A program made the position numbers and the translations under genes. Below the pieces are notes generated by a model. That model made no database searches, was not told the DNA's origin, and worked only from the letters and a program-made list of their open reading frames with translations. DNA of 46,777 nucleotides from a virus, in IMG/VR virus record IMGVR_UViG_3300023175_001746, positions 1 through 46,777 of that record. One strand, 5' to 3'. Below are positions 20,654 to 28,831 of this stretch, piece by piece (position 1 is the stretch's first letter; each line of letters starts with the position of its first letter).

Positions 20654-21957
20654 GAACACAACCGCAAACTATTATTCGTAATCTAGAAGAAAACAACAGT
20701 CGTCTAGAAAAAGAAAAGATTCTACAAGTAGCAGCCGACGAAAGATTGCCAGAGTTTTTTGCAGGTTTGCGTATGGCATTAGATCCGCTTGTAACATTTG
20801 GTGTAAAACAGGTTCCTGTACGCTCTGATGTATTGACTGGACAAGGTCTTGCTTGGAATGTGTTTGAAGAACTTGCAAGACAATTACAAGAACGAGAGTT
20901 AACTGGACACGCGGCCCGCGATGCTATTGAACTAGCAATGGGTGTTGCTACAACTGAACAATGGAATGGCTGGTATCGTAGAATCCTTATCAAAGACCTA
21001 CGTTGTGGTGTAAGTGAAAAGACTGTAAACAAAGTAGTACCAGGCACTGTTCCTGTGTTTACTTGCGCTCTTGCTCACGACAGTGCCAAGCACGAAAAAA
21101 AGATGACAGGCAAGAAGCAGATAGAAATCAAACTTGACGGTGTTCGTGTACTAGCAGTATGTCGTGAAGGTAAAGTAGAATTGTTTAGTCGTAATGGCAA
21201 ACAGTTTCATAACTTTCCGCATATTATTGCAGAGATTGAACAAGTACTTGCAGAGAAACCTGCACCATATGACTGTGTGCTAGACGGTGAAGTAATGAGT
21301 GCTAACTTCCAAGACCTTATGAAGCAAGTACATCGTAAAGATAATGTACAAAGTGAAGATGCTGTTCTACACTTGTTTGACTTTATTCCATTAGCAGACT
21401 TTCAAAAAGGTATATGGGATAAACCACAAACTTATCGCAGTAACCTAGTCAAGTATTGGGTATTAGAAAATGAAAGCGTTTTAAAGCACGTACAAGCGTT
21501 GGACTGGGAAGATGTAGACCTAAGTACTCCCGAAGGTGAAAAACGCTTTGTAGCGTTAAATAAAGCGGCTGTAGACGGTGGATATGAAGGTGTTATGATT
21601 AAGGACGTTGATGCTCCTTATGAATGCAAACGTACTCATGCATGGCTAAAAGCAAAGCCATTTATTGAAGTAACATTGGAGGTTAAGGATGTCGAAGAAG
21701 GAACAGGACGAAACGAAGGACGCCTTGGCGCATTGGTATGCGCTGGAGAAGATGACGGACGAATGGTCCAAGTCAATTGCGGTAGCGGGTTTAGCGACAG
21801 CGATCGTGATAGTTTTTGGAGTAGTCGTAGCTCACTTGTTGGGCAGTTGGTAGAAGTTCGAGCAGACGCAATTACACAAAACCAAGATGGAACATACAGT
21901 TTGCGTTTCCCAAGGTTTAAAACATTTAGAGGTTTTGAGGTTGGAGAAAAAATTTAA
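20650..21957 (+). CDS. ATP-dependent DNA ligase
   Basis: 435 residues. Adenylation motif I is KLDG with the nucleotidyl Lys161, followed by FSRNGK (Ia), LDGEV (III), EGVMIKD (IV) and WLKAKP (V), then an OB-fold domain. An N-terminal helical DNA-binding region of ~150 residues contains the NGWYRRILIKDLRCGVSEKT block typical of T4-type ligases. It seals nicks using ATP, unlike the NAD-dependent host enzyme. It overlaps the small gene before it (ATGA) and the one after it by 17 bp. Confidence 0.95.
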   Translation: MRTQPQTIIRNLEENNSRLEKEKILQVAADERLPEFFAGLRMALDPLVTFGVKQVPVRSDVLTGQGLAWNVFEELARQLQERELTGHAARDAIELAMGVATTEQWNGWYRRILIKDLRCGVSEKTVNKVVPGTVPVFTCALAHDSAKHEKKMTGKKQIEIKLDGVRVLAVCREGKVELFSRNGKQFHNFPHIIAEIEQVLAEKPAPYDCVLDGEVMSANFQDLMKQVHRKDNVQSEDAVLHLFDFIPLADFQKGIWDKPQTYRSNLVKYWVLENESVLKHVQALDWEDVDLSTPEGEKRFVALNKAAVDGGYEGVMIKDVDAPYECKRTHAWLKAKPFIEVTLEVKDVEEGTGRNEGRLGALVCAGEDDGRMVQVNCGSGFSDSDRDSFWSSRSSLVGQLVEVRADAITQNQDGTYSLRFPRFKTFRGFEVGEKI

Positions 21958-22186
21958 GTATGTTCTTCACGAATTTAAAATGGGCGATGTAGAGGACGTA
22001 GAAGTCTACATCGCAGAACCAATTTATCAATGGCAACAAACAGAACACGGCAAATGGTGTAGTGAAAAAGCAACAAATATGCAATACCATATTAACCAAG
22101 ATTTTAACTCTTGGGGATACCATATTACTATCACAGGCGAGCTAAGTGGCAAACACGCAACCTTCTACGCACTCAAAAGAGCTTGA
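21941..22186 (+). CDS. Hypothetical protein (81 aa)
   Basis: Start placed at TTG 21941, which yields the coherent N-terminus MEKKFKYVLHEFKMGDVED; ATG 21992 would remove conserved-looking sequence. The pattern YVLHEFKMGDVEDVEVY.AEPIYQWQQTEHGKW is one I remember from small phage proteins of unknown role. It overlaps the ligase 3' end by 17 bp. The next promoter begins inside its last codons. Confidence 0.55.
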   Translation: MEKKFKYVLHEFKMGDVEDVEVYIAEPIYQWQQTEHGKWCSEKATNMQYHINQDFNSWGYHITITGELSGKHATFYALKRA

Positions 22187-22211
22187 CTTTTTGAGAAAGA
22201 ACATATATACT
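22183..22211 (+). promoter_or_regulatory. sigma70-type promoter
   Basis: TTGACT (22183-22188), 17-bp spacer, TATACT (22206-22211). Predicted start about 22218, with AGGAG in the leader of the gene at 22243. Confidence 0.78.
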
Positions 22212-22242
22212 AATAAAAATTAAACGTTAGGAGATTTATGAC

Positions 22243-23535
22243 ATGGCACTTCCCAGAGCAAAGAAAAAAGCACCAAGAGCCGCACCTCGTATCAAACGTG
22301 GCGCAAAACTTGCAGCACCTAGTTGGGACGGTTGGGAAACTTGGACTGGAGAGCAAGTCCATCGTCATAGAGAATATTGTAGATCATTTTATTACGAACA
22401 TTTTAAACCTGCAGATTTATATCCTGCAATTTATAAATGGATGGAAAAGAGTGGCAAATATTCTAAAGAACAAATAAAAAATGCTAAACTTGCTCCTAAT
22501 CATTCTGTAAGTATTACAAGTGCAATCGTTGCACAATGTTTCTTAGATGGTGCTCCGGACTATGTAAAAGTAGAAGATGATTATTGGCAAAGTCTTGCTG
22601 GTACAATGGGCGCAAAGAAAGGCCCAAGCGAATTCCTAACTTCAAAGATTGAACTATACATCGAAGCAGGTTCTAAAGTAGTAATTGAAAAGAAAGCAGA
22701 AGAAAAAGAAAAAGCAAATGTGTATGTTCCTACTATTCAAGAGCGTATTAGAGATCAAGCATTCGATATGTCCGAACCAATTGACGAGTGGCTAGAAGGC
22801 TGGGTAAATGATAAACAATCATTTGATCCTAAAGGTTTTGACTTTAAAGCATACTTTAAAAAGATTCAACCTAGTCAAGCACATGCTCGTAAAATGAAAC
22901 AGTTCTGGGCAATGGAACTAGTTGATTTTGATGAACTAGAGCGTATGCCTACAGCAGGACAACTCAAAAAAATGAGCGAACATGAGGCTGATATGTGGGC
23001 ACAACTCAAAGAAGGATACAGTCATTTAAAGAAAGCAGACATTGCAAAGTATCGCAAAGCAATTGAAACTGTAAATGCAGAGCTCGAGTTTATTATTGAT
23101 CAAGCAAAGGCAACACGTAAACCACGTAAGCCTAAAGCACGTTCAGCAAGTAAAATTGTTGAAAAGCTCAAGTTTAACAAAGCAGATGACAAATATTCTA
23201 TTGCATCAATAGATCCTACTACAATCGTTGGTGCAAGCGAACTTTGGGTGTTTAACACAAAAACACGTAAATTAGGCAAGTATGTAGCAAGTAATATTGA
23301 CCCTAGAGGTACTATGCGAGAAGGTAGTGGTTTGAGTGTAAAAGGCACAACTATTATCGGTTTTGATGAAAATCTAAGTATACAAAAGACTCTGCGTAAG
23401 CCTGCAGATCAGCTCAAAGAGTTTAAATCTGCAGGGAAAGTTGCATTACGTAAGTTTTTAGATGAAATTAATACTACAGACATTAAATTAAACGGAAGGT
23501 GTAATCCTGATACGGTACTTCTCAAGGTTAGCTGA
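22243..23535 (+). CDS. Hypothetical phage protein (430 aa)
   Basis: Starts with a very basic, Ala/Pro/Lys-rich tail (ALPRAKKKAPRAAPRIKRG), followed by a helical body with many Lys and Glu, and a C-terminal domain after a second basic linker (KATRKPRKPKARSASKIVEKLKFN, about residues 287-308). AGGAG lies 9 nt before ATG 22243; a second ATG at 22238 belongs to an unrelated frame. I cannot name the family; nucleic-acid binding or a virion-associated DNA-packing role would suit the basic segments. It has its own early-type promoter and precedes a fibre-like gene with a late box. Confidence 0.65.
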   Translation: MALPRAKKKAPRAAPRIKRGAKLAAPSWDGWETWTGEQVHRHREYCRSFYYEHFKPADLYPAIYKWMEKSGKYSKEQIKNAKLAPNHSVSITSAIVAQCFLDGAPDYVKVEDDYWQSLAGTMGAKKGPSEFLTSKIELYIEAGSKVVIEKKAEEKEKANVYVPTIQERIRDQAFDMSEPIDEWLEGWVNDKQSFDPKGFDFKAYFKKIQPSQAHARKMKQFWAMELVDFDELERMPTAGQLKKMSEHEADMWAQLKEGYSHLKKADIAKYRKAIETVNAELEFIIDQAKATRKPRKPKARSASKIVEKLKFNKADDKYSIASIDPTTIVGASELWVFNTKTRKLGKYVASNIDPRGTMREGSGLSVKGTTIIGFDENLSIQKTLRKPADQLKEFKSAGKVALRKFLDEINTTDIKLNGRCNPDTVLLKVS

Positions 23536-23541
23536 TAAATA
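23534..23541 (+). promoter_or_regulatory. Late promoter box GATAAATA
   Basis: T4-like late element overlapping the stop codon of the previous gene and 24 bp before the fibre-like gene at 23566. Confidence 0.7.
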
Positions 23542-23565
23542 CTGTATAATGAACAGGAACCTCAG

Positions 23566-24651
23566 ATGACTGATATACGCAATAGTTTAGAAACGCTGGC
23601 AACAGCGATAGAAGATTTACAAAATCAACCTGCACCAGAGCCTAAAATTAATGATAGGCAACTGTCAGGCAATAAGATACATGGTGGTAGAATTACTGAA
23701 TTCTCAAGCAAGGGAATTAAAGATAAAGCAACAGACTATGTTCTTACAGTAAATGATGACGGAATACACGTTGATGTAGCACAAATTAAAACTATTGCAA
23801 ACGACTTAGCAGTCAACGGTGACCTAACTGTTCAAGGTACTGTACATGCACAGCGTATGCACGTAGAAGAAGTTACAGCAGACATTAGAAACGAACGAAC
23901 TGATCCTCTACAGTTTATTGGCAAATCTAATAAAACAGCATACGGAAAAGGCCTTATATGGCCAGGCGGTGAGTACACTAAACAATTTATTTTGCAAGAG
24001 CGTCCGGATAGATTTTTTGCTACAGAAAGCATAGAGCTACGTGGCAATAAGATCTATATGATCAATGGACAAAATGTTCTAAGTCAAGAAGCATTAGGTA
24101 CTACAGTTACAAAAAGTAACCTAAAAAGTCTAGGAACATTAGAAAGCCTAACTGTTGACGGTCATGTTACTATTGATAACTTTATTAACTATGATGCAAA
24201 TACACAACGTATAGGCATTGGCACCGATGCTCCTAACGGCACAGTATCTGTTGTAAGTTGGGATCATGAGTTTGTAATTGATCATACAGAAGAACGTAAG
24301 TTTAAAATTGGTACATATACAACTGGCGCTATAGACATTATTACTGATGATACTGCACGTATTAGTGTAGAAGCAAATGGCAACATCACTGTACATAATA
24401 AAACTGTCTTTAAAAATACCGTAGGTATAGGTGTTAAAAACTATGCAAATGATGCTGATTTAACTGTTGCTGGTCCTGTGCGTTTTCAAGATAAAAAGTT
24501 TGAAGTTGGCAGCGAAGTACCCGAAGATGGAACTTATAAAGTTGGTGATGTAATTTGGAATTCCAAGCCTAAGTCGGGTGGACACGTTGGTTGGATATGT
24601 GTTAGAGCAGGTACTCCTGGCACATGGAAAACTTTTGGTCCTATCTCATAA
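23566..24651 (+). CDS. Fibre-like virion protein (361 aa)
   Basis: Elongated structural protein: an N-terminal coiled segment (IRNSLETLATAIEDLQ), then repeated short beta elements typical of trimeric phage fibres (LAVNGDLTVQGTVHAQ, LTVDGHVTIDN, RISVEANGNITVHNKTVF, DLTVAGPVRFQDKKFEV), and a compact C-terminal domain (TYKVGDVIWNSKPKSGGHVGWICVRAG). It follows a late box, consistent with a virion role such as a side fibre or fibre tip. Confidence 0.7.
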   Translation: MTDIRNSLETLATAIEDLQNQPAPEPKINDRQLSGNKIHGGRITEFSSKGIKDKATDYVLTVNDDGIHVDVAQIKTIANDLAVNGDLTVQGTVHAQRMHVEEVTADIRNERTDPLQFIGKSNKTAYGKGLIWPGGEYTKQFILQERPDRFFATESIELRGNKIYMINGQNVLSQEALGTTVTKSNLKSLGTLESLTVDGHVTIDNFINYDANTQRIGIGTDAPNGTVSVVSWDHEFVIDHTEERKFKIGTYTTGAIDIITDDTARISVEANGNITVHNKTVFKNTVGIGVKNYANDADLTVAGPVRFQDKKFEVGSEVPEDGTYKVGDVIWNSKPKSGGHVGWICVRAGTPGTWKTFGPIS

Positions 24652-24680
24652 TACATATACTAAATTCTCTAATATCTCAT

Positions 24681-24688
24681 CATAAATA
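24681..24688 (+). promoter_or_regulatory. Late promoter box CATAAATA
   Basis: Ends 6 bp before ATG 24695; with T4 geometry the transcript starts at about 24694, leaving almost no leader. Confidence 0.55.
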
Positions 24689-24694
24689 ATTGTG

Positions 24695-25015
24695 ATGAAA
24701 AGGTTTAAAAAGATTATCAATCAATCCCGTTTATGGGCTTACGCGGCGTGGACAACGCCGTTTATTGCCTTAGCAATTCTGTTGACAGAAGAATTCTTTT
24801 ACCAAGAATTAATAGGTATTACTTCAAGTGTCATTGTAATAATTTTTATAGCCGTTAGTGTGTTCTGGTGGTGGTGGGCTTTGGATAAAATAGTATATAT
24901 GATAAAATGTGCTAAGAAAAACGAAGAAAGTTTTGAACACATTTTAGAAGAGCTAAAACATTCTAAAAAGATGATACGAGAGATGATACAAGATGATAGT
25001 GATAGGCAACGGTGA
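24695..25015 (+). CDS. Two-TM small membrane protein (106 aa)
   Basis: A basic N-terminus, two hydrophobic segments (about residues 15-32 and 40-62, the second ending VFWWWWALDKIVYMI), and a charged helical tail. The topology suggests both ends in the cytoplasm. ATG 24695 is preferred to GTG 24692. A late box lies directly upstream. A holin or superinfection-exclusion protein is possible, but no motif decides. Its 3' end overlaps the next gene by 23 bp. Confidence 0.6.
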   Translation: MKRFKKIINQSRLWAYAAWTTPFIALAILLTEEFFYQELIGITSSVIVIIFIAVSVFWWWWALDKIVYMIKCAKKNEESFEHILEELKHSKKMIREMIQDDSDRQR

Positions 25016-25589
25016 GAGTCGCAAAGACATTGACATCAAAAATCTTCCTGATCCAAAAGTAGGATGCAATGCATTATATAGAGATTACTATACAGATTAT
25101 CTAGTGTGTGTAGATAAACGTATGGTAAAAGAATGTATCAATGCAGGAGTTAATACAAAAGGTACATTAATATATACTCGTCCTGATTGGTTCCAACAAT
25201 TTAAAACCCTTAGAATAAGAAAAGTTCCAGAATTACCATATGTAGGCAGTGACAGATGGGACGAACCTTTTCAATGGGGTAGCGGACCATACGCTGTTCT
25301 TATTGGTGCAATGTACACTAAACTAAAAGAAGTTAAACTAATAGGATTTGATTTATATAGCAAAACAAATAATATTAATAACGTATACAAAAGCACACCA
25401 AACTATGACAACGAAACAAAAAGACCAATAGATCCACGCTACTGGATACATCAAATAGGAATGGTGTTTTGTTGTTTTCCAAAAGTTAAATTCATAATAT
25501 ATCAAGATAAAGATTGGGAATTGCCAAAAGCCTGGAATTATCCCAACGTAAAGGTTGACAACATAAGTAACATATACTATAATACATAG
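24993..25589 (+). CDS. MptE/DUF115-like nucleotide- or sugar-binding protein
   Basis: 198 residues. It opens with a Rossmann-like glycine loop (VIGNGESRKDIDI) followed by VGCNALYRDYYTDYLVCVDKRM and a second loop near LIGFDLY. This resembles the 6-hydroxymethylpterin pyrophosphokinase MptE-like/DUF115 group, also seen in motility-associated and capsule glycan transfer proteins. The nearby pterin-type (QueD-like) and glycosyltransferase genes would suit either reading. It overlaps the membrane protein gene by 23 bp. The promoter of the next gene lies inside its last codons. Confidence 0.5.
   Translation: MIVIGNGESRKDIDIKNLPDPKVGCNALYRDYYTDYLVCVDKRMVKECINAGVNTKGTLIYTRPDWFQQFKTLRIRKVPELPYVGSDRWDEPFQWGSGPYAVLIGAMYTKLKEVKLIGFDLYSKTNNINNVYKSTPNYDNETKRPIDPRYWIHQIGMVFCCFPKVKFIIYQDKDWELPKAWNYPNVKVDNISNIYYNT
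25555..25583 (+). promoter_or_regulatory. Perfect sigma70-type promoter (queD-like gene)
   Basis: TTGACA (25555-25560), 17-bp spacer, TATAAT (25578-25583). Predicted start about 25590, giving an ~84-nt leader. The leader can form two short stems (AGTGG/CCACT near 25599-25623, TGCG/CGCA near 25636-25659) before AAGGAGG. Not a recognisable riboswitch. Confidence 0.85.
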
Positions 25590-25673
25590 TATGTTATACA
25601 GTGGTCTCAAATGCTCATCCCACTTTAAATATTCTGCGCATCAAACTTACTCGACGCAATAAGGAGGCAAGAG

Positions 25674-26123
25674 ATGGGAAAACATTATAGTACAAAACAT
25701 TACGGACACAACATTGGCTTATCAGCAGTGTTCCGTCAACCTAACGCAGATCATTCACACTGTCATTTACTACACGGTTACAGTCTAGCATTTACATTTA
25801 CATTTGGATGTGATGAACTAGATAATAAAAACTGGGCAGTAGACTTTGGAGGACTAAAACCTTTGAAGGCTTGGCTTGAAGATAGTTTTGATCACAAGGT
25901 AGCAGTAGATCGAGCAGATCCGTTTTTAGAAGAATTACAAAAACTAGAAGCACTAGGTCTAGCAGAACTACGCATCTTTGATGGTGTTGGTGCAGAAAAG
26001 TTTGCACAACACGCATTTAACTTTGCAGACAAACTTATACGTGAAGCAACAGACAATCGTTGTTATTGTGTTAAAGTAGAGTGTGCAGAACACGGAGCAA
26101 ACTCAGCAATATACGAGGCATAA
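25674..26123 (+). CDS. QueD/6-pyruvoyl-tetrahydropterin synthase-like protein
   Basis: 149 residues with the T-fold layout of 6-carboxytetrahydropterin synthase: a first block around LSAVFRQP, CHLLHGYSLAF with the catalytic Cys30, AVDFGGLKPLKAWLEDSFDHKVAVD, and a C-terminal VKVECAEHG glutamate that binds the pterin. QueD makes the first 7-deazaguanine precursor of queuosine. Two of the three zinc His positions appear changed: AAH is AVF (Phe20) and the second His of HGH is Tyr36; several nearby His (27, 29, 31) could substitute. No queE, queC or queF is in the window. It has a perfect promoter and a strong ribosome binding site. Confidence 0.75.
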   Translation: MGKHYSTKHYGHNIGLSAVFRQPNADHSHCHLLHGYSLAFTFTFGCDELDNKNWAVDFGGLKPLKAWLEDSFDHKVAVDRADPFLEELQKLEALGLAELRIFDGVGAEKFAQHAFNFADKLIREATDNRCYCVKVECAEHGANSAIYEA

Positions 26124-26124
26124 C

Positions 26125-26952
26125 TTGGCAAAGTTAGACAAGACCGGACTTTCTAAAGAGGAAGTAAAACAATTAATGGAAGAACGGCGCATGCAAAAAG
26201 AGTTGGATGCGTTACCTCAGCAAGAACTAGGCACAGTTGATGCTAACAAGTATTACATACTTTGTTTAAAGCATGGACAAAAGTACAGTGCAGAATATGT
26301 AAACCGTTTGTATAATATGGTTAAACGTAACTGCACACTTCCATTTACATTTGCTTGTCTAACAGAAGATCCTGCAGGACTACATGAAGATATAGAAATT
26401 ATTCCGTTACCGTCTTTCTTATCAGGATGGTGGTGCAAGCCTTATATGTTTTCAAAAGATCTTCCTATAAAAGGAACAATCTTATATATGGATCTTGATG
26501 TAGTTATTGCAAGAAATATAGATAAACTGTTAACATACCAACCTAACCATTGGTGTACTATACGAGATTTTACTCGTGCAATGCGAGCTAACTGGCCAAA
26601 GTATAATTCTAGCATTGTTAGATTCCAAACAGGACAATTAGACTTTGTTTGGGAAAAATTTAAAAAAGAACACAAGGTTATTGTTAGAAAGTATTACGGA
26701 GATCAAGATTACTTGTATGAAGCTACACGACTACGACAAGCAATGTTATATCCTGATAGCTGGATACAGAGCTGGAAATGGGAAGTTCGAAAAAGTAGAG
26801 AGTTCGAACCAGGTGGTCGAAGAGGAAGTAGAACATTTAAATTCGAAGAGCATGATGCTAAACCTAGAATAGAATGTTGTGTTTGTGTTTTCCACGGAGA
26901 TCCTAATCCAGAGCATTGCACAGATAAGTGGGTGGTTGACAATTGGAAATAA
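26125..26952 (+). CDS. Glycosyltransferase-like protein (GT8-like DxD)
   Basis: TTG 26125 is taken as start, just after the queD-like stop and behind GAGG; the longer frame upstream is a shadow of that gene. 275 residues. After a Lys/Glu-rich helix come YYILCLKHGQKYSAEYVNRLYNMVKRN, FACLTEDPAGL, then TILYMDLDVVIARNID with the metal-binding DLD, PKYNSSIVRF and GDQDYLYE. This is the order of motifs in GT8-type transferases. It probably transfers a sugar from a nucleotide-sugar to a phage or host surface structure, or to modified DNA. Co-expressed with the QueD-like protein. Confidence 0.75.
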   Translation: MAKLDKTGLSKEEVKQLMEERRMQKELDALPQQELGTVDANKYYILCLKHGQKYSAEYVNRLYNMVKRNCTLPFTFACLTEDPAGLHEDIEIIPLPSFLSGWWCKPYMFSKDLPIKGTILYMDLDVVIARNIDKLLTYQPNHWCTIRDFTRAMRANWPKYNSSIVRFQTGQLDFVWEKFKKEHKVIVRKYYGDQDYLYEATRLRQAMLYPDSWIQSWKWEVRKSREFEPGGRRGSRTFKFEEHDAKPRIECCVCVFHGDPNPEHCTDKWVVDNWK

Positions 26953-26964
26953 AGGTAGTATAAT
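26936..26964 (+). promoter_or_regulatory. Perfect sigma70-type promoter (UV endonuclease)
   Basis: TTGACA (26936-26941), 17-bp spacer, TATAAT (26959-26964). Predicted start about 26971. The -35 lies inside the last codons of the glycosyltransferase gene. Confidence 0.85.
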
Positions 26965-27002
26965 ACATTATGGATTTGAAATTTACAACATGTGGAGACT
27001 TT

Positions 27003-28091
27003 ATGTCACAAACACAAAAGCGTATTGGTTTTGCTTGCAAGTATATGCATCCTGATCAGACACAAAAGAAAAAATTATTAGAAGAAATCCAACGACCACT
27101 AAATACTCGCAGTACAACAGTACAGTGGTTGAATAGGCAAACCCGTGATGTTGCAGAACAACGACTATGGGACATCATGGTTCATAACATTCAGTCGTAT
27201 TACAACCTTATAAAATACGTAGGAGAATTACCCGATGCTTTACGAATGGTACGATTGGGGAGCGATGTACTTCCTGTATTCACTGAGCCTACTTGGTGCT
27301 ATTTTTGGAAACGTCCTGATGTGGTCCGATATTGTGAAGAGCATTTCGCAAGGGTCGGCGCCCTCGCCAGGTCGCTTGATGTTAGGCTCTCTATGCATCC
27401 TGGTCAGTTTACTGTGCTGGCAAGTGATAATGATGACATTGTAGATAGGAGCATAGAAGAATTTGAATATCACACCAATGTCTTGCGCTGGATGGGATAC
27501 GGTAAGACCTTCCAAGACTTTAAATGCAATGTACACATATCGGGTCGAAGAGGTCCACAAGGCATCAAAGACGCCCTCAAGAGACTCTCGCCCGAAGCAC
27601 GAAACACCATCACAATCGAGAACGATGAAAACAAGTGGGGACTCGAACACAGCCTCGAACTTGTTGACGATGTCGCACTCGTACTTGACATACACCATCA
27701 CTGGTGCCGTGAAGGAGAATACATTTACCCTACCGACGATAGATTTGCTCGCGTGATTGACAGCTGGCGTGGTGTACGTCCTGTGATTCATTATTCAGTA
27801 TCGCGTGAAGATCTAATAGGAAATCATCCTACTAACATACGTCCTAACATGGATACACTATTAGAAGCAGGTTACAAGAAAGCAAAACTGCGAGCGCACA
27901 GTGATTATATGTGGAACAATGCTGTTAACGATTGGGCATTAGAATTCTTAGATTATGCTGATATTATGGTAGAGTCTAAGTGTAAAAATTTGGCTAGTAT
28001 TGCACTACATAAATACAGTATGGAGAAGAACAATGAGCTATTTGAACAAAATGTACGGTCGTCAATCCAAGAACACACTTCCGTCTACTGA
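27003..28091 (+). CDS. UV damage endonuclease (UvdE/Uve1-type)
   Basis: 362 residues from ATG 27003, supported by GGAG 9 nt upstream; ATG 26970, in frame and at the predicted transcription start, is an alternative adding 11 residues. TIM-barrel UvdE motifs are clear: RIGFACKYM at the start, MRLGSDVLP, RLSMHPGQF, CNVHISGRRG, ITIENDENKWG, LVLDIHHHWC and RPVIHYSVSRE, including the metal ligands His, Glu and Asp. The enzyme nicks 5' of cyclobutane dimers and 6-4 photoproducts, giving light-independent repair useful in surface waters. The middle (about 27230-27780) has higher GC and more C-ending codons than both ends. Its 3' end overlaps the next gene by 59 bp. Confidence 0.93.
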   Translation: MSQTQKRIGFACKYMHPDQTQKKKLLEEIQRPLNTRSTTVQWLNRQTRDVAEQRLWDIMVHNIQSYYNLIKYVGELPDALRMVRLGSDVLPVFTEPTWCYFWKRPDVVRYCEEHFARVGALARSLDVRLSMHPGQFTVLASDNDDIVDRSIEEFEYHTNVLRWMGYGKTFQDFKCNVHISGRRGPQGIKDALKRLSPEARNTITIENDENKWGLEHSLELVDDVALVLDIHHHWCREGEYIYPTDDRFARVIDSWRGVRPVIHYSVSREDLIGNHPTNIRPNMDTLLEAGYKKAKLRAHSDYMWNNAVNDWALEFLDYADIMVESKCKNLASIALHKYSMEKNNELFEQNVRSSIQEHTSVY

Positions 28092-28317
28092 TAAAAATCC
28101 AAACCGTGTAACAGGCGGACTAAAAGCACAAGGTGTTGATCGTTTTACTATGGTTAGTGAAGATGGATCAAAGCAGGAAATACCTACTGTTGAATATGTT
28201 CAAAGTTTAGAAGATCAATCAAGAAAACAGCGAGCGGCTATAAACGTCCTAGAACGCAAGCTCGCTCGCCAAGAAACTGCAATAGAGCAGTTACGTGCTA
28301 CAATTAGCCGTTTTTAA
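28033..28317 (+). CDS. Coiled-coil phage protein (94 aa)
   Basis: ATG 28033 has GGAGAAG upstream; the frame continues back into uvdE but without a ribosome binding site. An N-terminal basic region (NKMYGRQSKNTLPSTDKNPNRVTGGLKAQGVD) is followed by a C-terminal coiled coil (EYVQSLEDQSRKQRAAINVLERKLARQETAIEQLRATI). It could be a small virion or assembly protein. It overlaps the convergent gene by 14 bp. Confidence 0.65.
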   Translation: MSYLNKMYGRQSKNTLPSTDKNPNRVTGGLKAQGVDRFTMVSEDGSKQEIPTVEYVQSLEDQSRKQRAAINVLERKLARQETAIEQLRATISRF

Positions 28318-28549
28318 CTCTTTTTAGAATTTCTGCTTTTGATAAACTAGCATTGGCTTTAATACCTCTATGCTTGGCTTCTTTTAGCAGTTGAGTTTTT
28401 GTTAACTTATCAAAATCACATGTTTTTGCTGACTTTGATTTTGTAGATTTTTTAGGTTTCGGTTTCTCTTCTGGTGCTGGTGTAACAGCTTCTACAGCCG
28501 CTGGCAAAGAAGGTCCAATTCCTAAAATGTTTTTTAACCATGTAAACAT
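28304..28549 (-). CDS. HeH/SAP-like small protein (81 aa)
   Basis: Start set at the minus-strand ATG 28549 behind TAGGAGAC. The N-terminal ~15 residues are hydrophobic/aromatic (MFTWLKNILGIG), then comes a Pro/Lys/Glu-rich linker (about residues 20-42), then a C-terminal helix-extension-helix (DKLTKTQLLKEAKHRGIKANASLSKAEILKRV) as in HeH, SAP or Rho-N domains, which bind nucleic acid. Transcribed from the minus-strand half of the divergent late promoter at 28573-28586. Confidence 0.7.
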   Translation of the reverse strand: MFTWLKNILGIGPSLPAAVEAVTPAPEEKPKPKKSTKSKSAKTCDFDKLTKTQLLKEAKHRGIKANASLSKAEILKRVKNG

Positions 28550-28572
28550 ATTTTGTCTCCTATAGGAATACA

Positions 28573-28586
28573 TATTTACATAAATA
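28573..28586. promoter_or_regulatory. Overlapping divergent late promoters
   Basis: Plus-strand CATAAATA (28579-28586) and minus-strand TGTAAATA (28580-28573) share 2 bp, the same geometry as the pair at 2977-2990. They serve the genes at 28607 (plus) and 28549 (minus). Confidence 0.65.
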
Positions 28587-28606
28587 TATAGAGCAGGAGA
28601 CAATTT

Positions 28607-28831
28607 ATGAGCAATAATAATAATGTTCTAAGAACTAACAGACAGTTATTTAGAGGTCCTATTACAAGTTATCAAATTGATTTAAAACTTGATAAAATTG
28701 TAGGTTCAAGAGCCGACAAAGGTCGTTATACTAAAATTAACACACTTTTAAAGCCTTCAACTAAATTACCAAAGGACTTAGGTGCTCGTAAAACTGCTGG
28801 AACTACTTTTAGAGGAGCGAAATACAAATGA
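28607..28831 (+). CDS. Small basic phage protein (74 aa)
   Basis: Basic, Asn/Lys/Arg-rich protein with no hydrophobic segment; unrecognised. The run NRQLFRGPITSYQIDLKLDKIV is the only compact-looking part. A late box at 28579-28586 and AGGAGA before the ATG mark it as a late, probably virion-related gene. It is the first of three genes joined by overlapping stop/start codons (ATGA at 28828, TAATG at 28990). Confidence 0.6.
   Translation: MSNNNNVLRTNRQLFRGPITSYQIDLKLDKIVGSRADKGRYTKINTLLKPSTKLPKDLGARKTAGTTFRGAKYK

Noticed and set aside
22238-22477. 79-codon frame starting at ATG 22238
   Set aside because: It is a shadow of the 430-aa gene starting at 22243, which has the long coherent frame.
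25590-25673. preQ1-type riboswitch in the leader of the QueD-like gene
   Set aside because: The leader forms only short stems and does not contain the preQ1-I or preQ1-II core patterns I know.
27240-27791. 183-codon antisense frame inside uvdE
   Set aside because: The sense strand encodes intact UvdE motifs throughout; the antisense frame follows from the GC-rich codon usage there.
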